Source: CAKSQF01 sp051867915
GTDB lineage: Bacteria > Bacillota > Clostridia > Oscillospirales > CAG-272
DNA length: 7,361 bases
Assembly (NCBI GenBank): GCA_051867915.1
Contig: JBJDZJ010000160.1
Span: 1-7,361, forward strand
Direction of reading: 5' to 3'
The position numbers and the translations under genes are program-made. Below the pieces are notes generated by a model. The model saw nothing but the letters and a program-made list of their open reading frames with translations, ran no database searches and had not been told where the DNA came from. Below are positions 1-6,462 of the stretch, in pieces (positions within the stretch are counted from its first letter, which is position 1; every line of letters starts with the position of its first letter).

Positions 1-315
1 CGCTCAGGGGAAGAACCCAGGGTTCTTCCCCTGAGAACCCCCATCTCCTATGTGATCGGCGTTCCGCCTCCCATGACAGAGGTGGACTCTCTTTCCCCCA
101 TGCTCGGATTCGTCCCCTCGGAGTCTTTGGCTCACAGCGTATCCCAACAGGGCGGACAGATTCATTTTTCATCCAGAAAAAAATATGTCGGCAGCCAAGG
201 AAGTGGGGGCGTGCCTCTTTCCCCCACGCTCGGATTTGTCCCCTCGGAGCCTTTGGCTCGTCGAGCCGCCCTCTCTGAGGGAGGTGTCATCCGCAGGAGG
301 ACGGAAGGAGTTGAA
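1..315. repeat. Left copy of long hairpin-rich repeat (mosaic)
   Basis: Non-coding copy of the repeat that also forms the tandem array at the right edge, in the same orientation. Positions 1-208 match 6908-7125 closely, with about ten extra bases in the right copy. The shared 14-mer CGGAAGGAGTTGAA at 302-315 keeps nearly the same distance from the shared TATGTCG as in the right copy (118 versus 119 bases), so homology runs to about 315. Between 209 and 301, however, the content is unrelated to the right copy and carries a second sub-repeat instead, so the element is modular. A near-perfect palindrome opens the copy (3-35). Open reading frames across this stretch run on both strands and change frame between sub-repeats, so I do not call any of them genes. 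Confidence 0.85.
3..35. repeat. Perfect 16-bp-arm palindrome at repeat start
   Basis: Arms 3-18 and 20-35 are exact reverse complements around a single central A at 19; as RNA the innermost pairs would open into a small loop. The counterpart at 6910-6942 has the same outer 14 bp but a different centre, with pair C17:G21 replaced by T6924:A6928, so pairing is preserved. No T-run follows on either strand, so it is not an obvious intrinsic terminator. Confidence 0.85.
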
Positions 316-378
316 CACGGTGGACTCTCTTTCCCCCACGCTTGGATTTGTTCCCTCGGAGGCTTTGGATCGTCGCCG
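89..378. repeat. Three degenerate copies of a ~50-base sub-repeat
   Basis: Three same-orientation copies lie at about 89-133, 214-263 and 326-378; a fourth is at about 6995-7040 in the right array. Each has the order CTTTCCCCC, then GCTCGGATT or GCTTGGATT, then CCCTCGGAG, then CTTTGG followed by CTC or ATC. Copies 2 and 3 share the extension CGTCG after that. Copy 2 is followed by the small palindrome GGCTCG-T-CGAGCC (255-267) and by CCCTC-TCT-GAGGG (269-281). The copies fall in different reading frames, which argues against a coding repeat even though each can be read as a LGFVPSE-like peptide. Confidence 0.75.
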
Positions 379-425
379 CTCCGACCGGCAAAAAATTTGG
401 TGCAGATCCCGCCGATTTGCACCGA

Positions 426-523
426 TTGTCAAAATTTCGTTAAGCAAAGTTAAATTCACAAAATGTTCCCAGATTGGTCAGGATTTACGGAAAAAAAAGT
501 GATAGAATAAGAACGGTAGAATA
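426..523 (+). promoter_or_regulatory. Candidate promoter region of the lipid kinase gene
   Basis: After the repeats end near 380 the sequence becomes AT-rich. An extended -10 motif TGATAGAAT lies at 501-509, the same string as in the well-formed GH76 promoter, but no convincing -35 lies 16-18 bases upstream. A second TAGAAT is at 518-523. An alternative pair is TTGTCA (426-431) with TTAAAT (450-455) at 18-base spacing. I cannot choose between them. The -10 at 501-509 would give a leader of roughly 50 bases before the start at 567. Confidence 0.35.
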
Positions 524-552
524 GAGATAAAACAGATGCCAATCATTGAAAA

Positions 553-559
553 AGAGGTG
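553..559 (+). promoter_or_regulatory. Shine-Dalgarno that sets the kinase start
   Basis: AGAGGTG stands seven bases before the ATG at 567. The reading frame could open earlier at a TTG (546), but that would place this site inside the coding sequence and leave the TTG without a comparable ribosome binding site, so 567 is preferred. Confidence 0.8.
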
Positions 560-566
560 TTCTGAA

Positions 567-1487
567 ATGTCCTTACGAAAAAAGAAAGCTCTGCTGATCC
601 TGAATCCCAAGGCGGGCAAGCAGGAGGGCAAAACTCATTTTTACGCCATCGTATCCATTCTATCCCAAAAATACGATCTCACCGTTCACCTGACCGAATA
701 TTCCGGCGATGCCACCGACACTGCCGCCGAGGCGGAGGAGTTCAACACCGTCATCTGCTGCGGCGGAGACGGAACCGTCGGGCAGGTTCTGGACGGCGTG
801 GCAAAGCTGTCCCATCCCGTGGACATCGGCTATATCCCCTGCGGAACCACCAACGATCTTGCCACTGCCACCGGAATCCCGAAAAAGATTGCGCAGGCTG
901 CCCAGGCCATTGTGGACGGAGCGCCCATTCCCCATGATGTGGGGTTATTTGCCGGTCAGCGCAGATTTGTATACACCGCCACCTTCGGCGCCTTCGCCAA
1001 AACCTCCTACGATACTCCGCAGGACATGAAAAATGTCCTGGGTTCCTTTGCCTACTTTCTGTCGGGCATCGGAGAGTTGGGCAATATCCGGAATTACAAG
1101 GTGAAAATCACCCATAACGGCGGGGTATTTGAAGCGGACGATGTTATCCTGTGTTCGGTCATGAACACCACCTCCATCGGAGGGGTACTGAAGCTGCCCC
1201 CGGACGAGGTGGATTTTACCGACGGTCTCTTTGAGGTTCTGATCATCCGCCGGCCTTCCGATCTGTTCAAGCTCAATGCGCTGATTCTCGCCCTGACCTC
1301 TTCCAATTTCAACAATCCGGAGATGACGCTGCTCAAGGCGGACAGTCTTTGCATCGAAACCGCCGAGCCCACGGCATGGACGGTGGACGGCGAAAACGCC
1401 GGTGAGCATCGGTCGGTGAACATCCAATGTCTCAAGCAGGCGACCCGTTTCATCCGAATGCCTCCGGTCAAGGACGAACAACCTTAA
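567..1487 (+). CDS. Diacylglycerol kinase family lipid kinase (DgkB/YegS type)
   Basis: A 306-residue protein of the DAGK catalytic family, a normal length for bacterial members. Visible motifs in order are the nucleotide-binding NPKAG (13-17), the signature GGDGT (66-70) and PCGTTNDLA (91-99) in the N-terminal catalytic lobe. In the C-terminal lobe are GGV..LPPDEVDFTDGLFEV (about 205-224), whose Asp219-Gly220 matches the conserved DG, and VDGE (273-276), whose Glu276 is the expected general base. Family members phosphorylate diacylglycerol to phosphatidic acid with ATP at the inner membrane face; in Gram-positives this recycles diacylglycerol released by lipoteichoic acid synthesis. The exact lipid substrate cannot be read from sequence, and related proteins phosphorylate other lipids. 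There is no signal peptide or membrane segment. It is monocistronic here, preceded by repeats and convergent with the DUF885 gene. The start is chosen from the Shine-Dalgarno at 553-559. Confidence 0.93.
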   Translation: MSLRKKKALLILNPKAGKQEGKTHFYAIVSILSQKYDLTVHLTEYSGDATDTAAEAEEFNTVICCGGDGTVGQVLDGVAKLSHPVDIGYIPCGTTNDLATATGIPKKIAQAAQAIVDGAPIPHDVGLFAGQRRFVYTATFGAFAKTSYDTPQDMKNVLGSFAYFLSGIGELGNIRNYKVKITHNGGVFEADDVILCSVMNTTSIGGVLKLPPDEVDFTDGLFEVLIIRRPSDLFKLNALILALTSSNFNNPEMTLLKADSLCIETAEPTAWTVDGENAGEHRSVNIQCLKQATRFIRMPPVKDEQP

Positions 1488-1506
1488 TCCCAACAGCAAA
1501 ACAGAT

Positions 1507-1551
1507 TTTTCCCCACTTTTCCACGGCTTGATTGTGGAAAAGTGGGGAAAA
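1507..1551. terminator. Perfect 18-bp inverted repeat between convergent genes; possible bidirectional terminator
   Basis: Arms 1507-1524 and 1534-1551 are exact reverse complements with a nine-base loop, starting 20 bases after the kinase stop. The arm ends are T4/A4, so the right arm is A-rich on its outside and the following bases (TTGTCGATTTTG) are only moderately T-rich; the opposite strand is similar (ATCTGTTTTGC). A bidirectional terminator for the two convergent genes fits the position, but the tails are weak. The right arm also contains the first two units of the phased GTGGAAAA/GGGGAAAA cluster, so the inverted repeat may instead belong to a protein-binding site. Confidence 0.45.
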
Positions 1552-1619
1552 TTGTCGATTTTGTGGAAAAGCGTGTGGAAAATCGGGGAAAACTGTCGTT
1601 TTTACTGTGGAAAAGGCGG
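1517..1619. promoter_or_regulatory. Phased cluster of DnaA-box-like sites
   Basis: Four exact copies of TGTGGAAAA (reverse complement TTTTCCACA, one base from the classical DnaA box TTATCCACA) begin at 1533, 1562, 1574 and 1606, all in one orientation. A near-copy TTTTCCACG lies inverted at 1517-1525. Two GGGGAAAA units sit between them. The six GTGGAAAA/GGGGAAAA units start at 1534, 1544, 1563, 1575, 1585 and 1607, gaps of 10, 19, 12, 10 and 22, close to whole helical turns. Part of this is an imperfect direct repeat: 1544-1573 resembles 1585-1616 (GGGGAAAA, C/T, TGTCG, T-run, TGTGGAAAAG). No dnaA, dnaN or other origin-linked gene is in view, so a DnaA-binding role is inferred from motif similarity only. 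The rest of this gap (1620-1722) holds only a weak hairpin (1653-1678). Confidence 0.5.
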
Positions 1620-1722
1620 TACAGCTTCGCCGAAACGGGCGAAATCCCGCATGAGAAGGCGTTTCCGATGCCGTTCTCCCATCAACATCCCCACCGTTTC
1701 TCCTTAGGCAGGGTCCGAATTC

Positions 1723-3534
1723 TCATTTGCTTTTCGCATCCTTCAGATACTTTTCCACCGATTGGCGGACATACTTGAAGGGGCAGGGGCCGGTTCTCAG
1801 CAGGGACTCATGGAAGGCGACGGGATCGAATTTCTTTCCCAGCTCTTCTTTAGCCGTATAGTAGAGATCGGAAAATTCCAGAAAACCGATATAGTAGGGC
1901 AGATAGGTTCCCGGAGATCCCACAATGCCGTCAAAGATCTCCTGTGCGGCGGAGCCGTCGAACCCGTTTTTCTCCAGATAGGTTTCCAGTTCCTTTATCG
2001 ACCATCCCTCGTAGTGAATTCCGATATCCACACGGCAGGAAATATTCCACATAAGGCAGTTGTCGATCTGCATCAGCCGTGCGACGGTGGAATTATCCCC
2101 GGAACGACCGTAGTCGTACAGAGAAAGGGCATAATTCTCGGCGTACACCGCCCAGCCCTCGCTGTAACCGGTACAGGACAGCATCTTTCGGATATTGGAA
2201 GGATTCAGGCTGTAATAATAGATATGCTGATACATATGTCCGGGATAGCCCTCGTGTGCCAGCGTGGTATACATCTGGGACAGATCGGTGCTTTCTCCGT
2301 TGATGGTGATCTTTCCCGTCAGATAACTGTCCACCGGCGGGGTCATATAGTAGGCAAGCATCCCGCTCATGACCTTTCCCATGGACTCGGGCAGGTAGCT
2401 TATCACATACTGATCTCCCGAAATGGCGGGGAAATGGCCGTCCAGCTTGGGACGGATATAGTCGAGAATCTCCTTCGGATCGGTGAGTCCGACGGCGATC
2501 TCTCCGTTGATATAGGACTCAAACAGCGACGGCTTCGAATAATACAGCGAATAGTATTCATCCAGCAGATCGTCAAAATCGTTTTCCAGCAGATTGATCA
2601 TCTCGGAGCAGGTATACTCGGTTCCGGTCATCTGTCCGACAAGCATTTCATAATACCGGGCTCCGTTTTGGTAGCCTGCCAGACCCTTATCGTTGGTTCC
2701 CTTCCCTTTGAAGGAGTCAAGCGCATCCCGCAGAGTCTGATAAGCACTCATGAAGGGTCCCGTCACAAGCTCCAGATTCCGCTGTTCATAGTTTTTCTTC
2801 TGTGTATCACTCAGGAAGGTCAGCGCATCCGTCTTCTCACGGAAGGTGTCGATCAGATAGAAATCCGAGCCTTCGGAAAGGATTTCGTCGCACTGTTCGA
2901 TCAAGAGGTCCAGCGTGGTATCCGAAGGACCGTAGCCCTTCTCCACGCGCTCCCGTTCCCATTCCAGAATGCTGTCCATATAATCGGGCAACTGTTCCAG
3001 CAGTGAAAGGTAGTCGGTGACATCCTTTTCGGCATAGAACTCATATTCCGCCAGATTCACGGGGATCATGGACTGAACTCCGGTACTTACATCAAGGTAG
3101 GTATAAAAATAGTAGTAATCGCCGGACGCCATATTCACCGACTGAGTACAGGTATCCTTGAGGATGTTATAGGTCAGCTCCTGTTCTTCCGTAAGGGTTT
3201 TGGGATCATAAGAGAGCAGTTCTGCGAGGATGGTGGTAACGGGATAGCGATCCTCTTCATCGGGGGCAGTCCAGCGAGGCTCCTGATTCTCCAGATGGAA
3301 AAGGGAGGCATCCTTCACCATATAGTGGAGGGTCAGAGTATCCTGTGAAATCTCATTGAGAAACAGATCGTCCAGGAAGCGCTCGAAGCGTTCGGACTCG
3401 GAGGAATTCACCGTTCTGTCTTCATCGGTATCCACATCGCCGCCGATCCCCAAAAACAGCATACAGCCGGTGGAGCTGAACAAAACGGTCAGGGCGAGCA
3501 GCAGGGACGCAAGAATTCGTACTGTTTTTTTCAT
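1723..3534 (-). CDS. DUF885 family metallopeptidase-like lipoprotein
   Basis: A 603-residue protein of the DUF885 family (Pfam PF05960). Residues 1-24 form a lipoprotein signal: a KK start, a hydrophobic core LLLALTVLF, then STGC with Cys24 as the lipidation site. This predicts anchoring on the outer face of the membrane. The family's zinc-like motif HEGYPGH is at 427-433, followed by EGWAVYAE (459-466), the conserved glutamate-bearing helix. DIGIHYEGWS (503-512) and SPGTYLPYYIG (540-550) are further family hallmarks. DUF885 proteins are regarded as gluzincin-like peptidases in which H-E-x-x-P-G-H replaces the usual HExxH; substrate specificity is largely unknown. The length is typical and all key motifs are intact. 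The ATG at 3534 has a Shine-Dalgarno AAAGGA at 3548-3543, eight bases upstream. It follows the M29 gene in the same direction after a 253-bp hairpin-rich gap, so co-transcription is possible but not assured. I see no clear promoter of its own. Confidence 0.9.
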   Translation of the reverse strand: MKKTVRILASLLLALTVLFSSTGCMLFLGIGGDVDTDEDRTVNSSESERFERFLDDLFLNEISQDTLTLHYMVKDASLFHLENQEPRWTAPDEEDRYPVTTILAELLSYDPKTLTEEQELTYNILKDTCTQSVNMASGDYYYFYTYLDVSTGVQSMIPVNLAEYEFYAEKDVTDYLSLLEQLPDYMDSILEWERERVEKGYGPSDTTLDLLIEQCDEILSEGSDFYLIDTFREKTDALTFLSDTQKKNYEQRNLELVTGPFMSAYQTLRDALDSFKGKGTNDKGLAGYQNGARYYEMLVGQMTGTEYTCSEMINLLENDFDDLLDEYYSLYYSKPSLFESYINGEIAVGLTDPKEILDYIRPKLDGHFPAISGDQYVISYLPESMGKVMSGMLAYYMTPPVDSYLTGKITINGESTDLSQMYTTLAHEGYPGHMYQHIYYYSLNPSNIRKMLSCTGYSEGWAVYAENYALSLYDYGRSGDNSTVARLMQIDNCLMWNISCRVDIGIHYEGWSIKELETYLEKNGFDGSAAQEIFDGIVGSPGTYLPYYIGFLEFSDLYYTAKEELGKKFDPVAFHESLLRTGPCPFKYVRQSVEKYLKDAKSK

Positions 3535-3590
3535 GTTGATGATCCTTTCTTTTTATTCGGGTGTTGACAAGAGATCGAACCTTTTCTGTT

Positions 3591-3714
3591 ATACGGCAGT
3601 GCCTTCCGTATTGGACAGATCGGACGGACGGTCCGTCTTTGATGATACGCCGTATTCCGACGGGGCAAACGGGTGCCGATGCGTTTGGTCAGGCGGCGGG
3701 AGCAAGCCCCCGCC
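3591..3714. repeat. Array of short hairpins in the M29-DUF885 gap, including a REP-like element
   Basis: The 253-bp gap 3535-3787 has no gene but holds five consecutive inverted repeats: ATACGG/CCGTAT (3591-3596/3606-3611); GACGGAC-G-GTCCGTC (3623-3637); ATACG-C-CGTAT (3645-3655); CAAACG/CGTTTG (3666-3671/3682-3687); and GGCGGG/CCCGCC (3695-3700/3709-3714). The last one, with its GC-rich arms, short AGCAAGCC centre and flanking CTACGG, looks like the dispersed REP-type palindromes found in gut Clostridia. None is followed by a T-run on the minus strand, so they are not typical terminators. They may stabilise or process the leftward mRNA, or be repeat insertions. The remaining 3715-3787 shows no clear signal. 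Confidence 0.6.
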
Positions 3715-3787
3715 CTACGGTGCGGTCGGATAACTCATGGACAGTCTATGATGAAATTTGGAGACTATTTTACAGTGCCGTTTTTTC

Positions 3788-5011
3788 TCAGATTGCCCAG
3801 GTGCCGTTTCGGAAGATCGCCACTTCCCCGCCGTCGAAGGTGGTGGCGGTGATGGACAGGTCCTCGGTGCCGATCATGAAGTCCACATGAATCATGGAAT
3901 CGTTGATTCCCTTCTTGTGAAGTTCATCATTGGTATACTTCTCATAGTCCCGGATACAGCCGGTGAATCCGTGACCCAGCGCCAGATGGCAGACGGCATT
4001 TTCATCGTACAGGGTATTGTAGAACAGTACGCCCGACCGATTGATGGGGGACTCGTAGGGAACCAGTGCGCACTCACCCAGATATGCGGCGCCCTCGTCC
4101 ATGGAGATCATCTCCTCCAGCAGTTTCTGACCCTTCTCGGCGTGTACTTCCACTGCCTTACCGCCCTCGAAGCGAACCGAGAAATTCTCGATCAACTCGC
4201 CCTTATAGGACAGGGGCTTGGAGGCATAGACGATGCCCTCTGCCTCTCCCTTCATGGGTGATGTGAAAACTTCCTCGGAGGGGATATTGGGATTGAAGTA
4301 GATGCCCTGAAGAGAGGTTTCCCCGCCGCCGGCAAAGACGCCGTCGGGGATCAGACCTACGGTGAGATCGGTGCCGTTCTCCGCCGTATAGTGAAGTTTG
4401 GCGATTCCCAGGCTGTTCAGGTACTCGTACTTCTTCCGCAGATTTTCGTTATGTTCCTTCCATGCGGCGATGGGATCCTCGGTGGCACGGGAGGTATAGA
4501 GGATGGCTTCCCACAGCTTCTCGACCGCAACCGAAGTGCGGATTCCGGGGAAGACCTTTCTTGCCCATGCGGCACCGGGAACGCCGGCGATACACCACTG
4601 GTACTTATTGTCCATAGCCTCTCTGATGGGCTTGGTGATGGGGTATTTTGCCTTGGACGCCTTCGCCAGTTTGGTCTGATTGACGCCCTTCATACCGTCG
4701 GGATCCTCGGAAACCAGATAGATCATGACCGGCAGAACCTCGGCGCGGTGCTTGAGTTTGGCGATTTCCCACTCCTCGATGCGGTTCATGACCTTCTGGG
4801 AGCGGTAGCGGGTATGGATTCTGGTCAGCGGCTGGTAGCCCCATTCGACGCTGACGGTGGATGCGCCTGCTTTATAGCACTCCTCCACCACCATTTTGAC
4901 GAACTCGGGCTGATCCAGATCGGCGACGATGACGACCTCCTGCCCCTTCTGAACATTGCCGCCCATGGTGGCGATCAGTTCTGCGTATTTTTTCAGTTGT
5001 GTTTTTTTCAT
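3788..5011 (-). CDS. M29 family metallo-aminopeptidase (AmpS/AmpT type)
   Basis: A 407-residue protein, the usual length for peptidase family M29, cytosolic with no signal peptide. These enzymes remove N-terminal residues from peptides using a two-metal centre. Expected ligand regions are present: PSEEVFTSP (244-252, metal-binding Glu at 246 or 247), LGECALVPY (311-319, Glu313), NTLYDENAVCHLALG (332-346, His342) and IHVDFMIGT (374-382, His375 and Asp377). The conserved Tyr found seven residues after the first ligand His in characterised members is Phe349 here, which may alter catalysis or be normal for this subgroup. The frame is open up to 5068, but a Shine-Dalgarno at 5026-5021 with eight-base spacing fixes the start at 5011 (MKKTQLKKY). 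It lies 115 bp downstream of the GH76 gene, with a hairpin between them. Likely role: finishing imported or internal peptides. Confidence 0.93.
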   Translation of the reverse strand: MKKTQLKKYAELIATMGGNVQKGQEVVIVADLDQPEFVKMVVEECYKAGASTVSVEWGYQPLTRIHTRYRSQKVMNRIEEWEIAKLKHRAEVLPVMIYLVSEDPDGMKGVNQTKLAKASKAKYPITKPIREAMDNKYQWCIAGVPGAAWARKVFPGIRTSVAVEKLWEAILYTSRATEDPIAAWKEHNENLRKKYEYLNSLGIAKLHYTAENGTDLTVGLIPDGVFAGGGETSLQGIYFNPNIPSEEVFTSPMKGEAEGIVYASKPLSYKGELIENFSVRFEGGKAVEVHAEKGQKLLEEMISMDEGAAYLGECALVPYESPINRSGVLFYNTLYDENAVCHLALGHGFTGCIRDYEKYTNDELHKKGINDSMIHVDFMIGTEDLSITATTFDGGEVAIFRNGTWAI

Positions 5012-5020
5012 ATGAGATAT

Positions 5021-5026
5021 TCCTTT
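5021..5026 (-). promoter_or_regulatory. Shine-Dalgarno that sets the M29 start
   Basis: Read on the minus strand this is AAAGGA, followed by ATATCTCAT and the ATG at 5011. It excludes the 19-residue upstream extension of the frame, which would run through the hairpin at 5035-5050 and has no comparable ribosome binding site. Confidence 0.8.
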
Positions 5027-5034
5027 CCATAAAA

Positions 5035-5050
5035 CCGGAGTATGCTCCGG
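5035..5050 (-). terminator. Hairpin before M29: terminator of GH76 or leader hairpin
   Basis: A perfect 6-bp GC-rich stem CCGGAG/CTCCGG with a four-base loop, followed on the minus strand by TTTTATGG. It lies 77 bases after the GH76 stop and eight bases before the M29 Shine-Dalgarno. The short U-run suggests a weak intrinsic terminator; partial read-through would let M29 be expressed from the GH76 promoter. It could also be a simple 5' leader structure. No convincing separate promoter for M29 is seen between 5051 and 5126. Confidence 0.4.
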
Positions 5051-5126
5051 AAAATCTTGATAAAACAAAGAGTCGGCGGGAAGACGGCTACGACGGCGAA
5101 GTGTTCCGGCAGACAGACCCCTCGGA

Positions 5127-6446
5127 TCACAGTTTTTCGTTGGAACCTCTCAGGAAGGCGTCGAAATAGCCGGTCTGTGCCAGCACCGAGGTGACGCCGG
5201 CGGGCATGATGACCTCGGTATCATATTCGTCCTTATCCCAGAAATCCTTACCGGGGGAACAGAAGAAGGGATCGTACTGACCGTTTTTGTCCTTTGTTTC
5301 CAGGGTCTGATCCAGGACCAGTTCCAGATACTTCATAAAGACCGTCCGCCCGGAGGGGTCTACCGTGAAATACTTATTCATTCCTCTGACCAGCCATCCG
5401 ATGCACCAGGATTTATAGATGGGATTGCGGTTCATGGTCACATCGGGATTTTTGCGGTTGCCGCTTACGGTAAACATATGCGCCGTCACCGAGGTATAGC
5501 TCTGCTTGGCAAGTTCCAGATACCGCTCTTCCCCCTCGATTTCGTACAAAAGGACGGTGGCGTACATCATGGTTCCCTGATCGTAGGCAGGCTGCCAGGG
5601 ATCACCGACTCCGGCAAAATAGATGCCCTTATCGTCCCGCAGGGTGGACACCACCCACTCATACAGCAGTTTCCCCCGTTCCAGATACTCGCTCTCCCCG
5701 GTGATCTGATACATCCACAGGTGGGAGATACAGGAGGGGCCGTTGGTGCAGATGCCTTTGGCGGATTTGCCGTTATCCGAGAATTTGGACGACCAATAGA
5801 TTCCGCCGCCCTGATACTCATCCCAGCCGGTCCAGAGAAATTCCAGAATCTCTTTGGCACGGGTCAGATAGTCCTCATTGCCGAACTGCTCATAGGCGGT
5901 CAGGAAGCGGATGCAGATCCAGGCGTTATCGTCGTAGTAGAAATCCCCGGCATTCCCCCGGCTGGCGTTATAGTAGGTCTGCCCACGGAAGCTTTCGCCG
6001 GTTTCCACATTGCGGATGGTGGCATTATCCACCCGATAGGTGGGCAGGCAGTTATCCAGGCAGTCCAGATAGGCGTCTTTGACGGTCTTATTTTCGGGAT
6101 AGAGGGTATAGACCTCAGACAGCGCCTCCAGGAAGGATGCCACCGGCCAGATATAAGCGGGATTGGAATCGGTCAGCGAGGTTTTGACGGTATGGGTCCG
6201 CTTATTGTAATATTTGGAGATCAGCTGTTCCGCCTGTTCAAGGCTGACGGCGGCGTAGCGGTTTTCGGACAGCAGGGCGGCGGGATCGGGCGCCGTCGAT
6301 CCGGGAGCGTCCGGCGAAGTGGCAGAGGTATTGCTTCCGAACAGGGTTTTGTCATCGGGCGTCTTTCCCGAGCATCCGGCAAAAGCGGTGATCAGCATTC
6401 CTGCCGCCAGCACGGCGGTCAGCAGGGATCGGCAGAATTTCATCAT
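5127..6446 (-). CDS. GH76 family glycoside hydrolase lipoprotein (probable alpha-1,6-mannanase)
   Basis: A 439-residue protein. Residues 1-25 are a lipoprotein signal (FCRSLLTAVLAAGMLITAFAGC) with Cys25 as the lipidation site, followed by a Ser/Thr/Pro/Asp-rich linker to about residue 58. The rest matches the (alpha/alpha)6-barrel family GH76: YDDNAW (171-176) carries the paired catalytic aspartates Asp172-Asp173. GGGIYWSS (213-220), CTNGPSCISHLWMYQITG (233-250) and YKSWCIGWLVRGMNKYF (344-360) follow in the family order. Characterised GH76 enzymes hydrolyse alpha-1,6-mannan such as the yeast mannan backbone; the substrate here is inferred. The frame is open 84 codons further upstream, but that extension overlaps the promoter and repeat, and the Shine-Dalgarno at 6462-6457 supports 6446 (the next codon, 6443, is also ATG). 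It is first in the leftward block with its own promoter. Confidence 0.88.
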   Translation of the reverse strand: MMKFCRSLLTAVLAAGMLITAFAGCSGKTPDDKTLFGSNTSATSPDAPGSTAPDPAALLSENRYAAVSLEQAEQLISKYYNKRTHTVKTSLTDSNPAYIWPVASFLEALSEVYTLYPENKTVKDAYLDCLDNCLPTYRVDNATIRNVETGESFRGQTYYNASRGNAGDFYYDDNAWICIRFLTAYEQFGNEDYLTRAKEILEFLWTGWDEYQGGGIYWSSKFSDNGKSAKGICTNGPSCISHLWMYQITGESEYLERGKLLYEWVVSTLRDDKGIYFAGVGDPWQPAYDQGTMMYATVLLYEIEGEERYLELAKQSYTSVTAHMFTVSGNRKNPDVTMNRNPIYKSWCIGWLVRGMNKYFTVDPSGRTVFMKYLELVLDQTLETKDKNGQYDPFFCSPGKDFWDKDEYDTEVIMPAGVTSVLAQTGYFDAFLRGSNEKL

Positions 6447-6456
6447 AATCGGATCA

Positions 6457-6462
6457 TCCTTT
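6457..6462 (-). promoter_or_regulatory. Shine-Dalgarno that sets the GH76 start
   Basis: AAAGGA on the minus strand, ten bases before the first of two adjacent ATG codons (6446 and 6443). It places the signal peptide at the true N-terminus, as a lipoprotein requires, and excludes the longer frame to 6698. Confidence 0.75.

Noticed and set aside
52..502. Overlapping open frames on both strands giving SLSPTLGFVPSE-like peptides
   Set aside because: They arise from the sub-repeats; successive copies fall in different frames, none has a good ribosome binding site, and the same DNA is open on the opposite strand too.
1542..1778. 78-codon plus-strand frame across the convergent gap
   Set aside because: It starts inside the inverted repeat without a Shine-Dalgarno, runs through the phased sites and overlaps the end of the DUF885 gene; no recognisable protein.
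1762..3006. Long plus-strand frame (414 codons) opposite DUF885
   Set aside because: Antisense shadow of a clear DUF885 protein with intact motifs; low-complexity I/G/H-rich product with no domain.
3564..3594. Plus-strand promoter: perfect TTGACA with TTATAC
   Set aside because: The spacing is 19 bases and nothing with coding or RNA character follows on the plus strand; it lies just upstream of the leftward DUF885 start, so I regard it as chance.
4391..5032. Plus-strand frame of 213 codons opposite M29
   Set aside because: Shadow of the M29 gene, whose family motifs are all in the minus-strand frame.
6026..6034. TTATCCACC as another DnaA box
   Set aside because: A single isolated 8/9 match inside the GH76 coding sequence; expected by chance.
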